Below are positions 20,401 through 29,737 of a stretch of 30,268 nt of DNA, in pieces. The stretch covers positions 1 through 30,268 of the forward strand of contig JAVKOQ010000524.1 of the NCBI GenBank assembly GCA_031835245.1, in the 5' to 3' direction. This stretch comes from Balamuthia mandrillaris. Its lineage: Eukaryota > Discosea > Longamoebia > Balamuthiidae. The translations under genes were made by a program, and so were the position numbers. The stretch's first letter is position 1; the number at the start of each line of letters is the position of its first letter. The notes under the pieces were generated by a model. The model was not told where the DNA came from. It did not search any database and saw nothing but the letters and a program-made list of their open reading frames with translations.

Positions 20401-22094
20401 GCGATGGAATGCTGCAGCACTTTGATCCATTCGGCGTATTCCTCGGCATTCGTGGCCCGCAGCAGCATCCGTTCTTCAGGGGAGATGACCTCGAAGCAGA
20501 AGCTCTTCTCGGAGGGAACCTCTTTTACTGTACAGAGAAGAAGACTGAGAGAGCCTTCTGGTTCTGGATCCTATTTTTTTAAAAAAAAAAAAAAGGTTTG
20601 CAATGCGTTCGATGCTGCTTTGTCGCAAAAATGACCAACCTTGAAGCTTCTGTAATGAACGAGAATACCTTTCTGAAGGACAAACCACGAACACTTCCAC
20701 CCCTTGGCGTTCTTCTTGAAGATATATCCCTTTTTCTCGGTGTTCGCTTTGCTGGGTTCTCCGTTGCCAATTCCTTCCACTGTGTCGTGCTGCAACTGAA
20801 CCTGTTCATAGATCAACGTATCCTCTTCTGCTCCCAATGACTTATTCTGTTTGTGTGATAGGTATTTTGTTTATACACATCGATAAGCACAACTACCATA
20901 CAGTCCAACGCCACAATAGATAGATAAAGTTGCAGCATAAATGAGAAACACAAGGTTAGAACGGAGAACATACATTCTCAAATGTTTCCTTCCAGGTCTT
21001 CATCTCAGGTTCCTGTTTGTTTTAAGAGAGGAAAACGTTTGTGTTAGACTAGTGCAAAAGGAGATTGAATGAACGCCATTACCAGGCTTCGAAAGATGGC
21101 TTCTTCCTCTTTAGCAAAGGTCAAGAAGGAGGCATAGAAATTATAGTACTGTTCCAGAACGGTGTTCATCTTTTTGCTGTCCGCCTCGATGAGCTTCAAA
21201 ACGGCTGTGTTGTACGTACTTTCGTAGTGTTGTTTTGACTCCGCCACTTCTGTCTCCAACTGTTATTTACACAAACAAACAAGTTCAGCGTTCAAAGTCC
21301 CGACCTGACAATACCAAAACGAGGAGAACCTTTGTGAACTTGCCAACATTGGTAGAACTGGAGATACTAGAAAACTTGCTCGACGCATTCTCGAAACGTT
21401 CCCTGGCTGCTTCCAAGTTTCTTATCATTTGCTGTATTTCTTCCATAAGACCTCTGGGCAGCAATGAAGAAGGAAGAGGAGGAAGTGCACCGTACCATGG
21501 CCTCTGCCACGTCACCGTTTAAAAAGTTTTTAAGGGTCGTCATTACTTGGCTCCTCACATCCATCGCCTTTGTTGTTGTCGGTTCGTTGAATATAAAGTT
21601 GATTGAGAGAGATGTAGCGTCGTTACAACAAGAGAGAGAGAGAGAGAGAGAGAGAGGAGAAAGAAGAGAGAAACGCACATCTCGGTACCGAGCTTTTGAT
21701 ACTTGTTTTAGAGCATTTGTAAGTGTTGTGGTAGCATAACCAGCTGGTCGAGTGAACGATAAGAAGAACAGAATTAGCCCACGCTTCGTTCACGCATTCA
21801 TTCTCTCAGTGTTTGTTTGTGTTACCTTCAATGCCATGATGCACGTTAAAGTCAACCATGTCCATGATCCACTGTTGTTCTTTCATATAGAGATCTGTTT
21901 TTGTTTTTTTAACGAGTTTATACTCTTGTTTGAAGCACGCACCAAAATAAAATGAAACTATCAAGCGTACCCTCACGAGCCTTTGAAAGCTCTTCGCTAG
22001 ACTTTACCAGCTGTCTTAAGTGTTTGTGCAATTTGACAATGTTCTGTTAAAAAAAAAGATAGCCCATGATGAAAGTGAGTGCCAAGATAAGTTT

Positions 22095-22136
<42 letters not shown>

Positions 22137-22827
22137 AAACATATTTCAGTTGTGCAAACTTCTCGGGTTCTCGTGGCAAAGCCCCGATCTTCAACGTGGT
22201 GACCATGGTAGGTGTCGCCCAAGTCTCCCGTCGCTCCGCGCCCACAGCCGTTATCACCGTTCCTCCGGGACTTGTTCCTCCACCTCCTGAGCCTCCTGAG
22301 GCTCCGCTCCCTAGACTCCCGTTGCCTCCTCCCCCTCCCCCACCCACAGTGTAGGGGCTACCTCCTCCACTTCCTAATCTCCAAGTGACCGCTTGCTTTG
22401 ATGAAGCTCATTCCTGCTTGTACGTTGCTTGACTCTTGTTTCGTGCAGAATGCAGAAAAGTCTTTCGAGGAGCATATGCACGGTGTCCGTTTCTTTGTAC
22501 CTTACCCACCTATGTCCTCCGTGCTTGGTTGTCAGAAAGTTTTTGCCCTTCGCAAGAGGGAACCAATATCTGTAAAAAAGAGAGAGAGAGAGAGAGAGAG
22601 AAGTGGCCCCTTGGGAAATAAAAGCTCACTTGCCTCCCACAAAGGGGTAACCCTAACCCCCCGCCCCTTTTGCTTGTCCTCCGAAAAGAAAAAGCCAAAA
22701 GAGAAAAAACGCAAAAGGCGCGCTGCTGCACGAAGGGACACCACCACTCTGCTCCCGTTTTACTGTCGACGCTTGTCGTCATTTACAGCAATAGTCCTGT
22801 AGCTTTTGACCTGTGCTTGGGCGCCAT
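17435..22827 (-). CDS. ACAP-like BAR-PH-ArfGAP-ankyrin protein
   Basis: Arf GTPase-activating protein acting at curved membranes, about 1356 residues. Exons (minus): 22827-22787, 22569-22506, 22395-22141, 22043-21971, 21879-21826, 21743-21679, 21567-21491, 21453-21330, 21259-21083, 21012-20974, 20846-20640, 20570-20354, 20275-20040, 19964-19776 and 19687-17435; the frame is open throughout. The first two exons are tentative (chosen because phases match and no ATG precedes exon 3 in frame). Residues ~45-95 are Gly-rich; ~115-323 form a BAR-like helical region (NIVKLHKHLRQLVKSSEELS, VLKLIEADSKKMN, EQYYNFYASFL). PH: 362-455 (KKGYIFKKNAKGW, CFEVISPEERMLL). ArfGAP zinc: Cys492, Cys495, Cys512, Cys515; Arg520 in GIHRGLG is the arginine finger. 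Ankyrin repeats start near 606 (GADPNWPN, GDINAKDDKGRTPLHYCALY). The last ~620 residues are Ser-rich and disordered. Confidence 0.85.
21631..21656. repeat. (GA)n in ArfGAP gene intron
   Basis: Pure run in the intron 21678-21568; reads (CT)n on the sense strand. Confidence 0.95.
22096..22134. repeat. (GA)n in ArfGAP gene intron
   Basis: Pure run of about 19 units close to the donor of intron 22140-22044; reads (CT)n on the sense strand. Confidence 0.95.
22580..22601. repeat. (GA)n next to the tentative exon 2 acceptor of the ArfGAP gene
   Basis: Pure run about ten bases upstream of the acceptor of exon 22569-22506 on the minus strand. Its orientation supports a minus-strand intron here. Confidence 0.9.
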
Positions 22828-23588
22828 GAAACAGGCAAGAAAGAGAGCAGAAACATAACAGAGGCCTCTGAGCGATAGCTCAAGGTTCAAAACGCTCCAT
22901 CGGTATATTGTATTGCGTCAGCTGAAGAAGAAGAAAAAAGAGCCAAACAGACGATCACAACAACCACAAACGATTTTTAAAAAAAAAACAACACACACAC
23001 AAATAGTCCTTGATGTAACCCCCTAGCTTGAAGATTTATATTATGTTTTTTTTGTCGCACACAAACGGTTGGGTTCGGTCTCTCCTCCTCCAGACAATAG
23101 GTCGTCGTCCTTGCACCCGATGAGATGGTGCCTTGCCAAGGCGCGCAACACACGACTCTCTTGCTCCGGCGAGGCGGGTAGTCGAGGGTCACTCGCTAAC
23201 TTGCGAAACTAAAGCCACCCCTCTCCCGCAAAACCGTGTCCAACAAAATCAGCAAAGCAACCTCAACCCGTGACCCTGACCTTTTCCGCTAGCCCCTCAT
23301 TTCATTCGATCAATTTATTTATTTATTTATTTTTATTTTAAGAGGAGACAAACAAAAAAAATAGAAAAAGAAGAAGAAGAGGACGGAGAAGAGTTCCTCA
23401 GAGGAGACAAAGAAACTGCTTCGAAAAGAATCGTAACGAGAGAAAACCCCCTCAAAAAAAAAAATCCGAGTAGCAAGCTGCACGAGATTAGGACCTCAGG
23501 GAGATCTGTTTTAATACTCTCGGTTGAACGAGGAGGAGGAGAAAAAAAAATCCCCTTCTCTCTTTGGTTAGATAAACAAAAAAAAAAG
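22828..23588. promoter_or_regulatory. Divergent spacer between ArfGAP and RhoGEF genes
   Basis: This 761-base spacer lies between two outward-facing genes. It includes A-rich stretches, a GC-richer island at about 23080-23240, a TTTA repeat near 23318-23340 and a purine-rich leader before the RhoGEF start. No frame has a recognisable domain and I found no tRNA-like fold by eye in the GC-richer part. Confidence 0.45.
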
Positions 23589-24300
23589 ATGGCGGAGCCG
23601 AAAGAACAAGTGGTTGTGTCAAGCGAGGGAGGAGATGGTGGTGTTGCCACAAAGGTTGAGGTGAGCGCCAACCCGCCCTTACAAACGCAAGAGCAAGCAC
23701 CAAGTAATATTCACGCCTCCCTTCTACTGCTTTTTGATTTGTTTTATTTCTTGATTTGCGATCGCCAACCACAAAACTTTGCTTTTCTCTCTCTCCTTGT
23801 TTTTAAAACGATGTTATGAGTAGTGACGGCAGAACAAAAACGAAACTTGGCGGTGCAAGAAATACTTACTACAGAACGAACCTACGTACAAAGCCTTCAA
23901 ATCATTGTCAACGTAAGAAACTGTTCCTTCTCTTGCTTGCTCTCTCTCTCTCTCTCTCTCCTTCTCTCCCTCTCCTTTAATGTTCACTAAGCCTTCTCTC
24001 TCTCTCTCATGTTGACGGTGGTTCAAAACAGTCATACTTGAAACCGTTGCAATTGAAGAACTTGCTCCCAAAGAAGCAAATAGAGTTCATTTTCTCCAAC
24101 CTAGAACACATACTCATTATCAACGCAGAGTTGTTGGGTTCGTTGGAAGAAAGAATGATACCAACGGAATGGGCAGCCAAGCAACAAACTGTTGGAGATG
24201 TGATGAACAAACTGGTCAGTTCTCTCTCCCATCTCTTCTCTGTTTCTTCTTTCATCTCTCGCTTCTGAAACTGTTTTCCGCTTCTCTTTTCTTCTGTTAG

Positions 24301-24331
<31 letters not shown>

Positions 24332-26432
24332 TCTCTCTCTGGTCTGACTCTCATCCTTTTGACGATAATAGATCCCTTGGTTGAAACTATATCGCCTTTA
24401 CTGCGAGAACTATCACAACGCAAGCCAACGGCTCGTCGAATTGATGGAAAAGAACGCAACGTTGAGCGAATTTCTAACAGTACTTATTCACTCATTTGTT
24501 TCAATATCTCCTTCCGTTTTTTCTCCAGGCTTATTTCCTTTTCTCTCTCTCTCTCTCTCTCTCTCCTACTTTCACCATCATAATAGAAAACAGTAGAGAC
24601 GGAAAGAGTATTGGATTTGCCTTCATTGTTGATTATGCCTATCCAACGAATCCCGAGATATAAGATGTTGCTCGAGGTACGTTATGTCCTTTGCTTTATA
24701 TGCTCTTCTCTCAAGTTCGTTTTGATCTCAACCCACTATAAAATCTATCTACAGCAAACAATTAAATATACTTCTGAAACACATCCTGACTACGAACCTT
24801 TGAACCACGCTTTGAGCAAAGTGAACGAGGTCGCAGATGTCATCAACGACAGCGTTCGGACGCGTCAAAACTTCGAACAACTCCAAGAGCTGGAGAAGCG
24901 TCTCACAGGAAAACTTCCGGTTTGTTTCTTGTTCGGCCTTCTTTTATTCTACGATTAACAACCCTCCTTCCATTAGAAAAACTTTGCAAGGCCATACCGG
25001 GCACTTATCCACCAAGGCGTACTCACAAAGCTTTGCCGGAAGATCCCAAAGCCTCGTTACTTCTTCCTCTTCAACGACCTACTAATGTACGGAGAGGAGA
25101 GCAAGGCCAAAGTCTACTCTGACTTTAATATCCACCGCTTCATAAGCCTTCGCTCCGGCCGCATTTCTGACGTTGAGGACTCCTCTAAGGCCAAGAACGC
25201 TTTCAAAGTGGTCAGCAAGGAAAAGTCCTTTTTGGTTTGGGCTAGTTCTCCTGAAGAGAAGCAACTTTGGGCACAGAAGATTGAGGAAGCGGCTGTGAGC
25301 AGAGAGAAATGGAAGATCATAAAGTCGGAGGATGGAGATGAGGAAGAGGAGGAGTATGATGCACCAATTTGGGTGAATGATCAGGAATTCAAAGAGTGCA
25401 TGCTTTGCACCATCAAGTTTACTGCCATTCGTCGCAAAGTACGTGTCTTCTTGTTCTTTGTTATGTTTGTTTTTATTTGTTGTTTTATGTTTTTATGTTT
25501 TTAATTTTTTTTTGTATAACTTATCTTTCTTGAATTTATTTATGCAGCACCATTGCCGTAAATGCGGAAAGTTGGTTTGTAACAAATGTTCAGAGAAGCG
25601 ATGGGAACTGCCGAACATAGGTAAGGAGCGCGTCTGCGATGTTTGCTTTGAGGAGTTGAGCAGCGAGGGCGCACGACGAAAGTCCATCCGCATGCCCAGC
25701 CCCTCCAACGCAGGCAACGGGGAGGGAGGCTCTTCCTCCTTAAGCTCTAAGATCGACGCCATGTACAACAAAGACCCCAGCGGTAGAGGCCAAAGCTTCC
25801 GGCTGTATGTCTTTCTCTGCTCCGCTTTTCTGTCCCCACTTGCTCTTCTCTAACTTTATCAACTGTTGCTTAATCACAATAGACCGCCACCAAAGCCATT
25901 GTCACTGGCTTCACTGAAAGCTGAACCCCGCGAGCTGTCTCGCGGACACAGTGCCACCCAATCCGCTCCAAACCTCCCAACTCCCTCCGCCGGCACATCC
26001 TCACCCCTCAACCCACGACACATCCCCAACAAAGCATTGCCGGTGGTCCCCTCTCCTACCTCCCCTAAATCAACCACAAATGGCCATTCCTCTTCTTCTT
26101 CAAGTAGACCAGGACTCAATAAGTCGGGGACAGGGATGCGCGGCCCTCACTCCAAAAGCCCTCCTAAGACGCTCCGCAAACTCCCCTCTAAGCCTCTGCC
26201 CCCTCCGCCAACATCCACCCTCAGCGCTGCCGTTGATGCTCTCGCCCTTGAAGGCAACAACAATAATAACAAAGGACTATCTACAGGGACGAGCGCAAGC
26301 ATGAGAGCACCACCGCCGCGTCCGGCTCGCGCACCACGGGGCAGCAACACCAACTCACCTCCAGTTACCACCGGTTCTGCTCATCCCTTTGATCAGCCAC
26401 CAAGCAGAGCGCCTCCAAGGCCTCCTGGTTGA
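23589..26432 (+). CDS. FGD-like Rho guanine exchange factor (DH-PH-FYVE, proline-rich tail)
   Basis: Activates Rho-family GTPases at phosphoinositide-bearing membranes. Exons: 23589-23703, 23824-23912, 24032-24214, 24372-24479, 24587-24676, 24755-24919, 24977-25438, 25548-25804 and 25883-26432; 672 residues, all phases consistent. The DH domain spans about 43-240: EILTTERTYVQSLQIIVN (CR1), LIMPIQRIPRYKMLLE (CR3) and NEVADVIND. PH spans about 255-355 (VLTKLCRKIPKPRYFFLFND, SFLVWASSPEEKQLWAQKIE). FYVE begins at Trp382: zinc ligands Cys391, 394, 407, 410, 415, 418, 434 and 437, with the full RRKHHCRKCG motif that binds PI3P. The tail (about 440-672) is Pro/Ser-rich with many SH3-type PPxP stretches (KPLPPPPT, PPPRPAR, APPRPPG). 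One intron splits the FYVE just before HHCRKC. FGD proteins usually have a second PH domain; none is seen here. Confidence 0.92.
23941..23960. repeat. (TC)n in RhoGEF intron 2
   Basis: Pure run in the intron 23913-24031, with a further short CT run near 23997-24008; polypyrimidine on the sense strand. Confidence 0.9.
24301..24328. repeat. (TC)n in RhoGEF intron 3
   Basis: Pure run of 14 units in the intron 24215-24371; polypyrimidine on the sense strand. Confidence 0.95.
24542..24564. repeat. (TC)n in RhoGEF intron 4
   Basis: Pure run of about 11 units in the intron 24480-24586; polypyrimidine on the sense strand. Confidence 0.95.
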
Positions 26433-26668
26433 ACTTTTCTGCAACTGTTTTGGTGATCCCCACCGTTTTTCCCTTTTTTTTTTTATTTTGTACTTAGCTA
26501 CAGGTGTGTGTTGAGGAGAGACCCTTTATTTTTTTTGTTCCCTATTTATTGTTCTCTTTATGTTTCCATTTCGTTTTGAACTGCTTTGATGTGCGCAAGA
26601 AGAAGATTCATAAACAAAAAAAAAAGATCAAATTATGTTTGTTCTTGCATATTATTATTGTTTTTTGT

Positions 26669-27061
26669 TTAGAAGTAAGCCAAGGAATCCGTGGCAGACA
26701 GGGAAGTCTTGATGGAGTGGAGGCTGACGTTCTGGGACAAGTCCTTGTAAACTCTGGCGTGAACGAACTCTCCGTTTCCAACGTCAATCTTGAAAAAGTA
26801 GTTGATGCCTGCTACCACCTTTTTTTAAGAGTAATCAAAGTGTGAGTTAGAAAGATTTACAAAGACAAAGACAAGTTTGAGTGTGATTGGCCAAGAAAGA
26901 AAAAAAAAACAACAACAAACCTGGGTGGAGTATTCCTTGGGCTCAAAGGTAGAGAAAGTCTTTCCTGCCTTGCTCTCAATCTCGCTCTTGACGCTCAGGG
27001 CAACCTGCTTGGCAGCGTCATCGATGGGCTTTGGGGCGGTGGTTCCTCCAGGTCTGGACAT
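26669..27061 (-). CDS. Stefin/cystatin-type cysteine protease inhibitor
   Basis: Small cytosolic inhibitor of papain-family proteases such as cathepsins. Two exons on the minus strand, 27061-26921 and 26818-26669, give 96 residues, the normal stefin length (about 98). There is no signal peptide, as in type 1 cystatins. The N-terminal glycine pair (PGG, 4-6) precedes a helix (AAKQVALSVKSEIESKAG), then the first hairpin loop QVVAG (47-51), which is the core protease-binding motif and is formed across the intron. The following strand INYFFKIDVGNGEFVHARVY is typical, and the protein ends LAYF, like the TYF end of stefins. The second hairpin region (LSQNVSLHS) is less conserved. The gene converges with the RhoGEF, with 236 bases between stops. 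Confidence 0.92.
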
Positions 27062-27466
27062 TGTTTATTGTGTGCGTGAAAGAGAGAGAGGTTTTTGTAG
27101 GTGTGCTACTGCTGCGTTGCTAGCTTGTTCTCAAAAAATAAAACTTTGTGATAAAAAAAAGAAATAAATAATATTTATTCAAGTTTTTATTTTTTTGCTT
27201 GTGGAACTCAAAGAAAGGAAATGTGAAAACTACTGTTTTTTTAACAGTTTCGTTGGTTGGGCGAAAGGCCGCGAAAAATGGTGTTTTTGTCGACGAGAGG
27301 GGAAGCGCTTCTCCCTTTTCGGTGCATGTTTTCTGTTGTTGCTTTCCAACCGCCCCCTTTGCTGCTGTCCTGCTGTGCTTTCTTTTGCAATGGACCCCCA
27401 ACCGATAGCACAAGAACAAGGGGGGAAGGGGAGGGGTTTGTTTGTTGCTTTTTAAAAAAGGGTATT

Positions 27467-27571
27467 TTAGGAACATTGTAGAAGAAGTTCCACAAATTGT
27501 TCGTCAGAGACCTCTTTGATGGAGGTCCTTTGTAGCAACTCGGCCAATCTGCATGCCAGTTGATGTTTACA
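27467..27571 (-). CDS. Possible 3'-terminal coding exon of an unidentified minus-strand gene
   Basis: A 34-codon frame ending in TAA begins right after an AG acceptor (ACCAAAG) and reads CKHQLACRLAELLQRTSIKE then VSDEQFVELLLQCS. Its composition is helical and unlike the surrounding low-complexity frames. A polypyrimidine-rich stretch on the minus strand lies upstream, as in introns of this genome. A possible small upstream exon ends at a CAG/GTTCTT donor near 28190 (reads QLMCAELKQ) in matching phase. No family is recognised and the link is speculative. Confidence 0.25.
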   Translation of the reverse strand, partial: CKHQLACRLAELLQRTSIKEVSDEQFVELLLQCS

Positions 27572-28112
27572 CTTTGGTGAATGATTCAAGGAGAGAAGAG
27601 GACGGAGAACAAGGGAATAGGAGGAGGCAGCGAAGAAGGCAGAGAAACCAAACAGCAGAGGGGAAGAACGAGTGAGCGAGAGCAAAGTAATGGATGAAGA
27701 AGAGAGCAGAGAAGACGAGAATGAAAAGAAGAGGAGGAGAAGGAGAGTGAACCATGAGTGAGCCTCGTTTCGTTGGTTGGGCTGATCTGTTTCAGGACCT
27801 TAATTTCCAACAAAACACTTTTTTTCTTTTTTTAAGTGTCTTGCCCTAACCTTAAATTTTGAAGGCTCAAGAGAAAAAAGGAATACTTTCCTTATATTTC
27901 ATGGGTAAATTCTTCATAAGTGAGTGGTTGCCCTTATCCGGCGCAGCTCTCTCCTATCTACCTTGCCAGTTTTTGCTGGAGTCTTTTATCATTTACTTGC
28001 TTTTACTGAAACAAAAAATTCCTTGAATTGAGAAACAAAGGACCAAAGAAGAGAAAAAAAGGCCACAAAGAAAGATAGCAAGAGAGGAGGAGGCCAAAGC
28101 ATGAGGGGAGAG

Positions 28113-28175
28113 CACGAGAAGAGGAAGAACAAGAACAAGAACAAGAAGAACATCAAGAAGAAAACAAGAACAAGA
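28113..28175. repeat. AAGAAC repeat tract
   Basis: Imperfect AAGAAC hexamer repeat on the plus strand, similar to the tracts at 398-480 and 7229-7330. The first of those is intronic in a minus-strand gene. Confidence 0.8.
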
Positions 28176-28924
28176 AGCAAGAACCTGTTTCAACTCTGCA
28201 CACATAAGCTGCTGGAAAACAGAGTGTTGATAAAATCACCAACACTTATCTCAAGACTCCTCATGTTGGATCTGTCCCGGACCCTCAGCTCTCCTTTCTT
28301 TTGTATCTTCCATCCTTCCTTTCTCCCTTTTTCCTTTTCTCTCAGTGTACTTTGAAGCAACGTTGGAGATTCACTCTCGTTGTCCTTCCTCTATTCTCTT
28401 GAATACACTTCTTGTCTCATTACCAACTCTTTCTTTCCTAAGGTTGGATTCAACCAACAAGAGTAATAGTAGCATTGCTTTCATGAAGTTTAATCTTGGT
28501 ACAATAGTTAAAGCTCGCTCTGGTGAGGTGGCTTCTCTGGCCCTTTTCGTTTCACTGCCAGGGCTTCAATGCTTTCTGCTCTGCTGAGCATGAAATTGTA
28601 AAGATAGAAAGCGCCCATGAATAAACTTGCAAGGTACTAAACTATGCTCATCCCCACTATTTCATTGTTCAAGGTTTCTGTTAGGATTTGAACTGAACTT
28701 TTCTTCACCACCTTGCATATTACCAGATTGAAGGCATAAAATCTCTAAGGGCAACATGGGTTTGACTGTTTGCTTGTCTTGGAACATATGAAAGGATGGA
28801 TGGAAGTGAGGCTTACACTATGATTGGTAGCAACTGGGTAAGATATTAATTATTTTGTTTTTTGGTTGTAACTGTTGTTGATATTCTGTTTTCTGGCATC
28901 CTTCCACTTTGGCTAGAACATGAC

Positions 28925-29055
28925 ATTTGCTTTCACTATCAGCTTCAGCTTTGACTTCAACTTCAACTTTGGCTTTAACTTCAGCTTTGACTTCACTTTC
29001 AACTTTGGGTTCCGTTTCACCTTTGGCTTCAGCTTCAACTTCAGCTTTTGATTAT
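28925..29055. repeat. Hexamer-based minisatellite (ACTTCA/GCTTTG units)
   Basis: About 130 bases of degenerate six-base units such as CTTCAA, CTTTGG and CTTCAG on the plus strand. On the minus strand one frame reads alternating Lys and Glu/Val/Ala residues, another Lys-Leu repeats. The unit is a multiple of three, so it could be coding, but no exon boundary or family supports that. Confidence 0.7.
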
Positions 29056-29737
29056 TCCTCTTCTTCTTTTTCCTCCTCTTCACCATTCCCATCCTCCTAC
29101 TCATCTCCCTCCTCTTCTTTCTTGACTATAAAATGGGAAGAATATTAAATGGAAGCATCTGAAAAGGCACTTACCCTAAACAATTAGCTTCCATGATCGA
29201 TGGGTTGATAATTAACCCACCAACCAAAAATCAAAATAGGTGCCTAACTATTTTAGAGCAGAGATCTTGATGATGTTTTTCCATATATATATGACCAACG
29301 CGCAGTGGTTTGGTTTGGCGGTGGTCCTTGTCGACACTAAATTTCCAGCTATTTCATATTTGGAAAGTTAAATTTTTTCTCAAGTTTGCTAAACAAATTT
29401 TAATTTCGAAAGACTTTTTTCCACCAGGCGTACCTACTGCTGTGCCCTGACCAAGCCATTATTCTGACTCGTTTGCACTAACTCCAAAGTGACCTTACAC
29501 GCCACTGCTGAAGGCAAGGCAACTTGTTGAGATTAATCCGAGGTTTTCTCACAATCCCAGTTTGTTCTCCTGCGTTTTGATTTGAGTTTCACAACTTGAA
29601 TCTAACACCTACGTTCATACTGTGAATCATAGGTGCTCACCTTTGTTCTGACTGCTGACTCATAGCGGAGCCTCACACCCTCCTCTAACAGCAATCTGGG
29701 ACCGCTTCCAACTGGTGACTTGGAAGCACCAAAAACA

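Larger units (their letters stand above)
27062..29737. other. Mostly unassigned 2.7-kb region
   Basis: No gene can be modelled with confidence. 27062-27470 is the stefin 5' side with A/T runs. 27572-27760 is purine-rich on the plus strand. 28113-28175 is an AAGAAC repeat. 28340-28590 has a plus-strand open stretch behind an acceptor-like TTTTCTCTCAG (reads FEATLEIHSRC and FMKFNLGTIVKARSGE), without a known family. 28925-29055 is a hexamer-based minisatellite. 29150-29700 has ordinary composition and no long frames. The purine tracts resemble intron tracts of minus-strand genes, so an undetected minus-strand gene over about 27467-28205 is possible. Confidence 0.4.

Noticed and set aside
23080-23240. 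GC-richer island in the ArfGAP/RhoGEF spacer as a possible structural RNA.
   Set aside because: No tRNA, 5S or snRNA signature could be found by eye; it is more simply part of a promoter or leader.
25874-26371. Minus-strand frames opposite the RhoGEF tail.
   Set aside because: They are the antisense of a Pro/Ser-rich coding exon and have no independent support.
28345-28587. 80-codon plus-strand frame after an acceptor-like TTTTCTCTCAG.
   Set aside because: No donor-linked upstream exon or family match was found, so it is mentioned only in the regional note.
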